Made by a program: the position numbers and the translations under genes
Assembly (NCBI GenBank): GCA_964016875.1
Contig: OZ024724.1
Coordinates: 18,642,501 to 18,706,500 of the forward strand
From: Fallopia convolvulus
Taxonomy: Eukaryota > Streptophyta > Magnoliopsida > Caryophyllales > Polygonaceae
Direction of reading: 5' to 3'
DNA: 64,000 nucleotides
Part shown: positions 34,534-45,358 of the stretch, in pieces
How the letters are laid out: the number at the start of each line of letters is the position of its first letter
How positions within the stretch are numbered: position 1 is the stretch's first letter
Notes under the pieces: generated by a model
The model's input: only the letters and a program-made list of their open reading frames with translations
What the model was told of the DNA's origin: nothing
Database searches by the model: none

Positions 34534-35312
34534 CTACATCGAGGGAGGATGACAGAAGTTATCTAAAAAGTCAGCATCAAACTGCAAAGGGTCTTTTAGG
34601 ACATTTTGATCGAATAAAAGTGATTCCCCTTGCTCGAGTTTTCTATAGAAGAAGTTTCTACGCGAAGGGCTTAAATGCAGTCCCGCAATGCCCCAGATAA
34701 AAAGATCTTCATAAGGTTCCAATTCTTGCTTCCAGGCTTGTACGACATTCATTAACCTTTCCATCTTTACCTCAAATTTCACAAATTGAGTTCTCCTAGA
34801 GGATATCCAATCTTCCCAGGACTGTATTATCACAGGATTTCCACCTTCAGTTTCCTGAACCTGATCTTTACAGAAGAACTAAGACCTGTCGATCCTACTA
34901 TCTGCCGAGGATAGTTATCCACAGAAGGGGAAAAACGTTGAGATGAAGTATAAACTCCAGACTCATGCGAGGATAGCGAAGATTGACTTGAATTCGAATA
35001 CCGTATCTGCTCTGATTGTGGAGACTCTTCTTCCTTAGGGTCTTCTTCTTCACTCGAGATGACTATAGGGTTCACTCCCATACCCAATTCCTCATCGCTG
35101 GGTATGTCCACATATTCAATTTCCATTCTTGGTGAACCTGGAAACCCTTTGATTAAACTTACTCGAGAAGATTCTGCTTCATCAACGGTGAGTGCTCCAT
35201 TCTTCGCTCTTTTTCCGAGCTCATCATTACTATGCTGCCCTTGGTTCCTCTTTAAATCCTTGGAAAAAGAACAAGCAAAAGAATTTAGAATCCCCACAAT
35301 TCTACTCATCAA
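34534..35312 (-). pseudogene. Extra ORF upstream of gag in element C
   Basis: Between the primer site and gag lie two minus-strand open stretches, 35312-34830 (160 codons) and 34833-34534 (99 codons), meeting at a TGA/frame change at 34830-34832. Together they may be one protein of about 260 residues. The first part has a Lys/Arg-rich N-terminal region and a Ser/Glu-rich acidic middle; the second has 'VQAWKQELEPYEDLFIWGI', helical and Trp-containing. I recognise no domain. A gene before gag is known in Ogre-type Gypsy elements but is not standard in chromoviruses. It may be a captured host gene, or partly an untranslated leader with chance openness. Confidence 0.45.
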
Positions 35313-35376
35313 AACTTCAAACCTAACTCCAAGGTTTAAAAGATATCAACTAGTAATCTATTTTTAGAGAACTTTC

Positions 35377-35389
35377 AGCTCTGATACCA
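35377..35389 (-). promoter_or_regulatory. Element C primer-binding site
   Basis: TGGTATCAGAGCT on the minus strand, four bases inside the 5' LTR. tRNA-Met type. Confidence 0.88.
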
Positions 35390-35393
35390 CTTC

Positions 35394-38058
35394 TGTAACA
35401 CCCCCTCCTTAAGCTGTACTTGAGGTGTTACCGCCAGTAACCCTAATTAGTCCTAATTCAGGGTTACCCAAGGCTTTAAAACTTATAATCTCAACAAAGT
35501 ATTACAACACTTTATTACAACCCATAGTATGACTTCCTTCCATACACAAAATCCTAACCACAACTTGGACAAAAGTAAAATATTTACAACAGACTTGTTT
35601 TTCTTCAAGCGACCACTTTCAAAAAAAATTTACATTCTAAACTCCTTGGCTAGCCTTCTCTTTGCTGATTAACTTCTTTAGTAGCTGATGTGTCGTATAC
35701 AGACGGTGGGCACCAGCCGGCCATGCAATTGAATAAGGTGGTCGGGTTAGTCTAATGAAAGACTAAGCAAGTGGAGAAAAAAGACTGGTTCCTATGGTAG
35801 TGACTAAACATATTGGCATCGAAATCCGAATGACAACCAGTCGATGATCCAACAGTTAGCAGTCCCATAGAGGATAAGAAATGAGGCATGCATAATCAAA
35901 AGATATGACACCACAACTCGCGGTTCCATTAAGAAACATGAATAATTATTGGGAACTCATATTAATCACATAATATTCTGAAAAGCAAGACTGGTTTCCC
36001 GACTGGACGAACCATTCAAGTATTTTAGTGTGCCTAACGCACTTATCTTATATTACTTTCAAAACTTTTCACAAACAAGTTGGTGGCTTTTAATTGGCTT
36101 GAACTACTGCCGAAATATCGTGGTATTGTAGAGATCATCGGAGTATTTCATCCATGTCATCTACTCTGTACCAAGATCACAGGACTTAAGCTATCCTTGA
36201 TCTTTCATTTGCATATGGTGAGGTAGAAATCACAGAGGCCTATTACCATGTCGTCTACACTCCACCGTACCGAACTTGCACTTAGCTAGAGTGCCTATCA
36301 ACCCTCTCACACGAGAGCAGGGGATCAGAGTCAGACTCGCCATTAGGATTAGGCCCCTCCTAATGTAGTATTTTATAAAAGAGAGGTTATAGAACCACTC
36401 CCCGAACTATCTTAATCACAACAAAGTCTCAGCGTGAGACATCATACAAGGTCACACATAACGGACCTAAATACAGTTCTACTGCAAAACTTAATAAACA
36501 ACATGGTCATTATTTCTAACAATATAAAACCTATCATATTTTATTAAGCATACAAGTTGTTCCCAACACAAATATTAAATGGGATTCAATTCCTCATTTA
36601 ATAATATTAATGCAAGAGTGAACCGTCCACTTGCCTTATAACGCGTGCTCAACGCTCTCAGCGATTCCAACATAAATCTTTATCTGCCTTCTGCCAATTA
36701 TAACAACTCATTCTTCAACAACGAGCTCATGGATACAATTCTTAGTTGTATAATCCAATTCTACAACTTCCTAATCGATAAACGATTTGATTTCCGAATA
36801 TCGATATATATATATAAGTCCTTAGTTATTACCCTTCAAGGAGCCATCTTGGCGGAATTATAACTAATTATCCGCTTCACTTTTGAAACAATTTTCTAAA
36901 TAAAAATTGTTCATTAGTAACAGTTCTACAAGATTACCAAATCTCAGATCAAACGGATTAATAATGAATCTCGAGTAATCATCCGAAGTCCTTTACCTGA
37001 CAATCGATGTCTAAACTTGTCTTCGCTATAAGTAACGATCCAGACGTCCGTTTCTCGAGCGGTTTGAACCTGTGGAACCGTATCAACATCAAGATTATAA
37101 AAACCATAAATTTAATTAGCAAAACGGAACCGAAAGGTCCTTACGGTGGCTCCGTAACCACCCCGCTAATTAATTTCGAGCGTTGATACCTTCACTCGAA
37201 CTTCGAGCTTGTTCGGCTCAATGGCGGCTTGACCCAAAGGCCCGAGGGTGGCGGTGTGGTGTTCGGTGGCAACCCCTGGTGGTGGGTGGTGGGTGGTGAG
37301 CTGTTGTTCGCCGGCGGCGGGGCAGCGAGGTAGAGGAGGAAGCCGAAGGTGATGTGGAGCTCCTTCTCCCGAGTCCGTTCCGTCCCGATTTCACTCCCTG
37401 CTGGTTCGGTCTCCAGCAGCTCGGCCTCACACAAAGAAGAGGAGGAGGAGATGAGGGTGGTGGCTGGCAAGGTGGTGGCAAGGTGGAGGTCGAATTCGAT
37501 TGCCAAAGTTCGTCGTTCCGTCCGTTCTCTATAGCTCTCGGCTTTTGCTTTCAAATGGAAGAGGATAGGTTTGGAAAGTCAAAGTGATAGTTCTCATAAA
37601 TTCTATCTCCCCAAATGCTTATACGTTAAGAAAGAGACGACAAATAAAATTTTCTGTCCCGGAACGGAACTCGCGTTAAAGCGGTGAAATTATGTACCTC
37701 GGGTGGAAAAACTCACTAAACGAAAAACGTCCCGTAAATTATGCAGACCAATAAAACCAATTTTCCATGATTTTATCTTGCTACCTTCAATTTTTAAGGC
37801 TTTCGTTTCATATTTTACATTCCTTCCGGTACAAAATAAAAAAACGGCTTATCCAATAAATATTCTTTTTCCACTGAAAAATCCTAGAATTCACACCGAT
37901 CTATAAAATCATTTCCTTATGATTTTAGGATATCACCAACAATTTTCTAGGATTTAATCTCCAACAAAAATATTGGATTAAGCGTTAAAACGGACAAAAA
38001 GGTTAAAAAGATATCCGAGAAAAATTCGAAAATATCCTTAAAAACCGCAGTTATTACA
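35394..38058 (-). repeat. Element C 5' LTR
   Basis: 2,665 bp, the longer and more complete copy. It includes 35923-36554, absent from the other LTR. It shows the empty Pack-MULE site at about 36805-36815 (TATATATATATAAG). A 120-codon minus-strand frame at 37554-37192, matching 28888-28526 in the other LTR, falls in a GC-rich patch; it is listed here and not as a gene because nothing in it is recognisable. Confidence 0.93.
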
Positions 38059-38871
38059 TTGGTCACTAAATTTCTTGTGCCTAGTGTCACAAACAAAGTT
38101 AATGCAGTCCACATTTTTACCAAAATCTTGTAGAGGAGTGATGAATATTTGGATTCCACACACATAAATATATTTGTATTTTTTATCCTTGTTGTGTTTT
38201 TGAATATTTTTCCAATTAATTAGGTTGATTTCAGTAGCTTGATTTTCGTTATTTTTTATTACTATATCACCTAGCATTTCTTCGCACACGAATTTAGAGA
38301 ATGCTGGGAAGAAATGTCTTTTGAAGAACTGTTCTTTAGCGATAACCGGGAATTCAACCCCTGATTTTCGCATGCTTTCTATTTGTTCTTCATCTATGGA
38401 CGATTCTACTTCTCGGAGTTGAGCTAGAGTGGTCATTTCTCCACCTGAATCGAAGGCTTCTTCGGTGAAATTTGAAGAATCTATTTCCTCTCCTTGCATC
38501 ATCTCATTGAATTCCTCATAATCCGTATCACCTTCTTCTTCCTCAACTACTTCAACAACTCCTTTGTTGTTGCTTAATGCTAATTCAATAGCTTCGTCCT
38601 CGGATATTTCAATGTAATCCATACTTCCTAGTGCTTCTGCTAACTTATTGTTCTTCCTAATTTTGCATTCATTAGCATAATGCCCCGTTTCTCCACATGC
38701 CCAACACTTGCAATTTCTTTTCTTTTCAGGGCAGTAAGAAGCTTTCCTAAGAAAACCTTCTTTTCTTAATAAACGGTTTCTTATAATATTTCTCTCCTCT
38801 TTGTTTGTTGAAGCTTTTCTTTCTATAATTCTTTCTTCTTTGATTATCTCTTCTATCACATCCTCATTCAT
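38059..38871 (-). pseudogene. EPRV coat protein C-terminus and movement protein N-terminus
   Basis: Minus strand. It has the coat-protein zinc knuckle 'CKCWACGETGHYANEC' (about residues 55-70), the CCHC form with His-Tyr-Ala-Asn seen in caulimovirid coat proteins. A strongly acidic stretch ('VVEVVEEEEGDTDYEEF') follows, then a region that begins the movement-protein fold with a 'YVCGIQIFI' strand and a conserved Asp-x-Arg. The gene is cut at 38059 by element C and resumes in phase at 26328. CP before MP in one reading frame matches cavemovirus/solendovirus-type organisation rather than MP-first genera (established knowledge, moderate certainty). Confidence 0.72.
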
Positions 38872-39126
38872 TTGGTAAATCCCAGCATGGTAGAAATTAT
38901 CCTTTCATTTGTTGTGTTCCTTTTACTTCTCGACATTTCTTTTATATCCATCTTTTTGTAAATTTCGTTATATTACTCAAAGTATCTCTAGAATTATACC
39001 TATTTTTTCATTCATGGTATCCATCACTAATTTCTTCATTAATAGGTTTTGGGAGTTTGTCAAGAGCATTTGAAGGTTAGTTTGGTTCTCTCCTATCTTA
39101 TAATAATAATGTTCAAATTCAGAGAG

Positions 39127-39414
39127 TCAATTATCCAAATATCTCGTATGACAGATTTCAAGAGTGTTTAACTTTCTTTGCCACTCGATAAATTTTTTGT
39201 CAATTTCATCTCTTTCTCCAACAAACTCTTCGTCTATAGCTTCACATAATGTGGTAAACATTTCTGCGGGAGATTCTTTTGTTCTAAGATTTTCTTTATA
39301 TTCTTCAGGTATTCCTTCATACCAGTCAACTACTATACCATACAGACTGTGTTCTATGTAATTTAAAAAATTTGAGAATCTCCAATTTGTATTTAGGTTT
39401 AAGACACTCATCAT
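39127..39414 (-). pseudogene. EPRV coat protein core fragment
   Basis: 95 open codons upstream of the zinc knuckle: 'GIVVDWYEGIPEEYKENL' and 'EFVGERDEIDKKFIEWQRKL'. The W-Y-x2-I-P-x4-K pattern resembles the conserved coat-protein core of caulimovirids. Frames above and below are broken, so only this part reads through. Confidence 0.6.
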
Positions 39415-40337
39415 GCTTTTCTTACAGAAATCTAATACTTCTTTTCGTCTTCTTACGCCGTCTAGATTTAGCTTATATCCAGTTTCACTTATTGGTTCTA
39501 AAGTGAGTTCTTTTTATTAGATCGATGATTGGGCATAATCCTTACTCCAAATCAAGACGTTTTTTTTCCTAGAAACTCCTTAGGTTTAACATTGGGCCTT
39601 TGATAGCTACATGATCCTTCTTCATATTTTTTATAGTAGGATCTATTTGCCTCATTTGTCTCTTCTAACATTATAGGTGTTATCTCTTCCTCGACTTCAT
39701 TAAAATCTAACACCTTTTTACCAATAATTTTATCTACTCTTCTTTTGACTTCGTTAATGGTATTGTTTTCATATCTTTTAATTTTATCAATCCCATTTGT
39801 TGATACATTTCTTCTTCTTTAGTACCATATTCAGATTCTTCGCTACTCGTTATACCGATTCTTCCATGATATTTTCTAGTAACTTATAGTTATTCTCTAT
39901 TTCATTATTCTTCATCTTCAGGTTCGGTTTTCTTTTCAAATTTTAAGTTGGGAAATGAGAACATTTTTAATGGGTTTTGATTTTGAAAAGAATACTTATG
40001 TGGAAACTGAGTCGATATTTTACCTACTACTGTTTTAGTAATAGCACCTTGGTGTCTAATTTCGTTAGTAAGTGCAACAACATTTTTTTGGTTTTCTTCT
40101 AGGTAGATTCGTTGGACTTAAGTAAGTTCTTCTTTAATTTTTTGGATTTTCTCACTTAATCTAAAAATACAACTTTTTAATTCTGCGATGTCGTCGAAAA
40201 TGGTGTTTAGTATAGCTTCATAATGTTTTTCGCCAACTTTTAGATGTTTAATATGTGGGGATTCTTTATTAGGACATTTATCAGAAATTTCCAGCTTGTC
40301 GACTTGATAATTTGTCGTCTACAATAGTGTTTAGTAT
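39415..40337 (-). pseudogene. EPRV 5' region, degraded start of ORF1
   Basis: About 0.9 kb between primer site and CP core. Fragments in all three minus frames are Lys/Glu-rich with coiled-coil character around 40080-40200. No frame stays open for long. It probably held the N-terminal part of the CP-MP polyprotein and any small leader ORFs. Confidence 0.5.
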
Positions 40338-40350
40338 GGCTCTGATACCA
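40338..40350 (-). promoter_or_regulatory. EPRV minus-strand DNA primer site
   Basis: TGGTATCAGAGCC on the minus strand, at the 5' side of the viral reading frames. Caulimovirid genomes are numbered from exactly this tRNA-Met complement. Its place relative to CP, MP and pol is as expected. Confidence 0.82.
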
Positions 40351-41539
40351 AATTACAGGACCTATATTAAATTAAGTGGTACTAAGATAAACTGAGAAAC
40401 AAGATATTTGATAAAGCTAATATTTTTAAATCTAACGATATTTTTTATTATTTTAATAACTTACTGGTTAATTTTATAATTATCTAAAAATAACGGGAAT
40501 GAAATATAGATACTACAAATAAAAGGGAAAAAACTATAATTAACGAAAATAAAAACCGGGCCGCTGAAGAAAAAGTGTCGGGCCGCTGAGCACACCTCTA
40601 AAATTATTAGAAATTTAAAGCATAGTAAAATCGCATAGGAGCATGAGCCCTTTGGCTCTTATTTTCGTCTCCCATCTCTACCTTCCGTCTCAACTTTTTT
40701 GCCAACGTGGCCCCATATTTTGATAATAAATAATAGTAAAATAATAGATTTTGGTGATGAAGAGTGTGATAAAATGCACAATTTTATATTAAGGGCCTAA
40801 CCAAAGCCTTTCATTGTAAAATAAATTGTTTTAGGCTATTTTTCAATCATGAAATAATCTTATTAGTTCAAACAAATATTTTTAATATTTTTATTTTTAT
40901 TTTATCTATCTATAACACTAGTATTAATGGTCTTATGATAAAAGAAAAATTGGCATAAACAATAAATATAAAAAAAAATTAAAAATAATCTTTGTATTTT
41001 TAGGTAGTTAATTTTATGCATTATACAAAGTAATATAATTAATATATTAGAGACATAAATATTAATTTTAAAGAAAGAAATGGAGATGTGGGTTGTGTAG
41101 AGAAAGTAAAAATGGGACTTTAAAATGAGACGAAGGAGTGAAAAAATAGGATTGAGGAGTTAAAATCTTAAAAATGAGATGACCATTGGTAAATGGTGTG
41201 AGGCCGAGGAAATGAACTCCACGTACCATATCCATCATTCACTTTGTTCTTCTTTTTTTGGTCGAAATCACACTCGTTGTGTTCTTGATGTCCGCCTCTC
41301 AGCTATCATCTCCCTCCTCCTCGCTTAATCCACCGCTTCTGCTTTCCGTTGTCGATTTCGCATGTGGTAATGGTATCATCACCTAATTCATCCTCTAACC
41401 CCTTTCTCTTGACTCGCAAATCACTTTTGGCGAGTCGCTTGACAAATTTATTGTGTGTGTTTCAGCTCTTGTTGCTTGCCTATCTAATTGTTACATACGT
41501 GGGACAAAGTTTAAAAAGAATATCAATTGGCTGAGTAGT
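40351..41539. other. AT-rich region upstream of PPR pseudogene
   Basis: No clear gene. 40351-40640 could hold remaining viral leader or host DNA. 40640-41190 has partly inverse-complementary ends (GGCTCTTATTTTCGTCTCCCA against AAATGAGACGAAGGAG), which may be a decayed MITE. 41200-41539 would be the PPR promoter and 5' leader, with a CT-rich stretch at 41290-41420. Confidence 0.4.
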
Positions 41540-41735
41540 ATGCATTTTATCTCTAGAATTTCCCTCGAAAATTTGCTTTCCAACTATCGGAATCATGTTT
41601 TTCCTGATACATGGTGCTTTTGTGTTCCTTACAGTAGGGTTTCATCCGCTTTATTGCTTGATGAGTACACCGACTTTGATAATGATATGCCAAGCTATGA
41701 TCATAGTATGATACAAGAAAGTAGGCGTCAAGCAA
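41540..41735 (+). pseudogene. PPR gene, 5' coding part (before element D)
   Basis: ATG at 41540 opens 65 codons, beginning 'MHFISRISLENLLSNYRNH', basic and hydroxylated without acidic residues at first, as in organelle-targeting peptides. The frame is open into the AGCAA duplication and resumes in phase at 47141 on the far side of element D. Alone it has no PPR motif; its assignment rests on that continuity. Confidence 0.7.
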
Positions 41736-42108
41736 TGATACGGACAACATTGAAAATACGAGGCCGGTTCGGATTCGTCGTCGCTCGAAGCGATACGAGG
41801 ATTAATATTTTATATATTTTATATATTTCAATATTATAATTATTTTATGTATTTTTTATAAACTAGAGCTTTGCCTTCTTCTCGGGTTTTCTTTACGGTT
41901 CTTTCCCAGGACGCTTTTTTTGAACCGTTAGGGCTTAAGTATAAATACTCTTGGTTTCACTTCTTATAATTTATCCAAGAAATAATTTGCCCTAAATTCC
42001 TTTAATTCTCTCTTTACTGTTTATCCCGAGTCGGATTCCACACCGGGCAAGGCTCAACCCCCATGACTAACAAGGGTTCGATACGCGGTCCACACCAGGC
42101 TCGTAACA
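41736..42108 (+). repeat. Element D 5' LTR
   Basis: 373 bp, TATAAATA at about 41940-41947. Two bases further on lies TGGTGCTTTCACCTTGA (42111-42127), the expected primer-site position; the tRNA is not identified. Confidence 0.92.
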
Positions 42109-42133
42109 ACTGGTGCTTTCACCTTGAACCACC

Positions 42134-44083
42134 ATGACTACACCGATGGATGACACCACCGCACATACCACCGCCACCACTCCCGATTTGCATGAATTGA
42201 TGCTTCAACTTACCGATCAGATTCAGACGCTTCAATGTGATCTTGATCTGCAGAAGGCGAGCACTGATAACTTGCGTGAATTGATTCAGGGGCGCCCAAA
42301 CCCTAGTCCAGCCATTGCCGCCGTTCCAATCGTCGTAGCCCCATTCTCGCATTCTCTCGCGAGTTGGCTGCCGCCGACCTCAAACCCTAGTTCCACGCCT
42401 CCCATATTCGCAGGATGGCTGCAGTCGGCATCGGTTTCGAGTGTGTCACGCCACCGTTGATGGGTTTGGCCGCCACCGAGCCCTACCCCAGGGCCTTCCA
42501 ATCTGCCTACGGCCTCGACAACCTGGGCCGTCAATCAACCCCCAGCATTGGGCGGGTTTTTCCACCGAGATCAATGTGCGATCCCCCATACACTTAACCT
42601 GGATAATAGTGTTACCGTTAGGGCTCTACCGGGACACGAGAGCCAACCTAAAATGCGTGTGGATCCTCCTCGCTTCAATGCCACGGATCCGAATGGGTGG
42701 ATTTTTAAAGTGCAAGCCTATTCCGATTACTTTTATATAGCCTATCATGATCGTTTGAGACTCGTCGGAATGTTGTTTGATCACCCTGCCTCCGACTGCT
42801 TCTGCTATCAACGTCACAATTACTGTGGAGAAACTTGGGCAGCTTTCTTATGCTCCGTCCAACAGCGTTTTGACCCGACATACTATGAAGATTATGTTGG
42901 GCGTTTGGCCAACCTGAAACAAAAAATGACGGTCATTGATTATCAAACGGAATTTGAAGCTTTGTTGAACAAGGTTATTGGCTTATCGGAAGCTACATTG
43001 ATATCTTTATTCAAAGCGGGATTAAAGAAACCAATCCGCCGCGAATTAAATTTACGAAATCTGGTGGCTTTAGCAGAAGCCTTCGCATTAGCGCGGGAGT
43101 TGGCCGCGTCGTTCGCCGATACTACGGCGCCTTGGGCAGCTAATCGCCGCACGTGGACACCAGCCGGTGGACGCCAAGCTACTACACCACCGAAACCACA
43201 AGCGGCGCCTATTCCGTCTCCGAACACAGCAACACCGACTCCGTCTAATTCCAACGGTAATTACTCAACTCTTCCAATTAAGCATTTTACTATGGCTGAA
43301 CGTGATGAACGTACTAAAAAAGGCTTGTGTTGGAATTGTGATGAGAGGTACACACGGGGACATCGTTGTACACCAAAATTTCTGGCGTTATTAAGCTGTG
43401 ATGAAAGTGAAGAGGACGACAGTGAAGATGACCATGAAGAACTCGTTGTCACGGGGGATGTCTCAAGTCTCCATTCTATGGAGGCACTCCCGAATCCGCG
43501 TTCTTTGAGATTAACCGGAGATATTAATGGCGTACAGGTTGATGTTTTGATTGATGGCGGGAGCACACACAATTTTATTCATCCTACGTTGGCCGAATCA
43601 TTGCATTTACCGTTAACAAAGATTGCACCATTCCGGGTCTTTGTCGGAAACGGGGCTTATCTCTTGTGCACACATCAATGTCCGAGTACCGCCATCTGCT
43701 TACAAGGGCACGCTTTCTCTATTGATTTATATGTCTTGGCTGTTCATGGACCGCAGGTTGTTCTCGGTGTTCAGTGGCTACAAACGCTGGGTACCGTCGC
43801 TCATGATTACGCTAAATTTACTATCCAGTTCTCTTGGAATGATACTATTGTTTTTCTGAAAGGCAACGGGCAATTTCTGAAACAGATTTCTATGTCCGCA
43901 CTTAAATCTCTATGCGCTTCTAACGCGATCCTGGAGTGTTTTGAGCTCATGAGCATTTCTCCAACATCTTCACCTGCGACACACAAATTTCTGGCAGACT
44001 TGACTCCGGAATTGCGTGACGTCCTCAGATGCCATTCGGCCATGTTTTCTTTGTCGGAGGGTCTTCCACCGCCGAGAATTTAG
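42134..44083 (+). pseudogene. Element D gag and protease
   Basis: One frame of 650 codons from ATG 42134 to TAG 44081-44083, interrupted only by TGA 42458-42460 (Arg CGA changed to TGA fits). N-terminal part is Thr/Pro-rich with a short coiled coil ('LMLQLTDQIQTLQ'). Gag domain from 'RVDPPRFNATDPNGWIFKV' to 'LAEAFALARELAASF'. One knuckle-like 'CWNCDERYTRGHRC'. Protease 'VDVLIDGGSTHNFIHPTL' has D-G-G, a known chromovirus variant, and 'QVVLGVQWLQTLGTV'. The TAG at its end lies where the RT lead-in should continue. Confidence 0.88.
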
Positions 44084-45358
44084 GACCACCATATTCACTT
44101 ACAACCGGGATCTAAACCGGTCAATGTCCATCCCTACCGTTATCCGCACTTTTAGAAATCAGAAATTGAACGGCATGTGAAGGCGATGATGGATCAGGGA
44201 ATTATTCAACACATTACAACCCGTTTTCTTCCCCAACACTTCTAGTAACAAAGAAACACGGCAGTTTCCGCTTCCGCATCGATTACAGAGCGCTTAATCA
44301 CATCACGGTTGCAGATAAGTTCCCTATTCCCACAGCTGATGAACATTTTGATGAGCTACGCCATGCTGTTATTTTTACTAAGCTTGACCTCCGTTCAGGG
44401 TATCATCAAATCCGAATGCACTCTACTATATTTATAAGACCGCTTTTCGAACTCATGATGGTCATTTTGAGTTTTTAGTCATGTCGTTCGGACTGACTAA
44501 TGCACCATCCACTTTTTAGGCGGCTATGAATCACTTGTTTTCTCAGTATTTACGGGATTTCGTAATTGTCTTTTTTGACGATATTTTGATCTATAGTCCA
44601 TTTGTTGAGGCTCATGCTACCGACCTTGATACTATACTACAGATTCTTCAGTCTAATCACTTCTTTATTAAGGGATCCAAATGTTCATTTGGTACGGCTA
44701 GAATGTGACCGCAGGCAATTTGTTAGCGGATCCGGCAAAGTTATCAGCCATGTCTGATTGGCCGACACCTCAGTCGATTAAGCAATTGACGGGCTTCCTT
44801 GGTTTGACGGGTTATTACAGGAAATTCAATCGCAATTATGCTCTGCTTGCAGCTCTTTTGATTGACCTTTTGAAGAAAGATAAATTTTCATGGTCGGAAT
44901 CGGCCAACTTAGCCTTTCAGCGCTTGAAAGAAGCAATGCTGAGTCCGCCAATTCTATAATTACCCGATTTCTCCAAGGACTTTGTTGTGGAAACAGATGC
45001 TTCAGATGAAGGCATGGGTGCCATGCTATTACAGGATGAACGACCACTGGCATTTTTCAGTAAAAAACTGGGTCCTCGCCGCCGCGGGTCTTCCGCATAT
45101 CATAGAGAGCTCTTTGCTATTGTTTCCGTTGTTCAAAAATGGCGCCAATATTTGCTCCGCGATGAGTTTCTGATTTGCAGTGATCAGAAAAGTCTTAAGG
45201 AGTTCCTTACTCAGGTTATTCAGACCCCTGATCAGCAATTCTTTATGCAGAAGCTTATAGGCTACAAATTTCGCATCGAGTATAAGTCCGGCGCTAACAA
45301 CCGCGTGGCTGACGCCCTTTCGAGATGCATGATTGATGACGAAGTTGTGCTATCTTAG
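44084..45358 (+). pseudogene. Element D RT and RNase H (broken)
   Basis: RT motifs are scattered over two frames. The first RT motifs lie between 44230 and 44460 in broken frames; 44526-44708 is open with catalytic 'DFVIVFFDDILIYSPF'. 44705-44959 holds 'LTGFLGLTGYYRKFNRNY'. After a TAA, RNase H reads 'FVVETDASDEGMGAMLLQ', 'YHRELFAIVSVVQKWRQYL' and 'NNRVADALSR'. Stops at 44153, 44517 and 44957 fit CAG or CAA changed to TAG or TAA, and an extra indel is needed near 44700. It is not functional. Confidence 0.85.

Larger units (their letters stand above)
26334..38058 (-). mobile_element. Element C: Tekay/Del-like chromovirus
   Basis: LTRs TGTAACACCCCC...TTATTACA, flanked by perfect TTGGT duplications (26329-26333 and 38059-38063). 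It sits inside the EPRV movement protein. On the minus strand: tRNA-Met-type primer site, an extra ORF, gag, two zinc knuckles, protease, RT, RNase H, integrase with C-terminal chromodomain-like region, and purine tract. Very long LTRs (2-2.7 kb) and a chromodomain point to the Tekay/Del lineage. It is dead: stops at 33234 and 30866, frameshifts near 33830 and 32230, and altered catalytic residues. Confidence 0.92.

Noticed and set aside
40640..41190. A MITE with inverted ends
   Set aside because: Ends are only partly complementary and no target duplication is clear; mentioned in the gap entry only.
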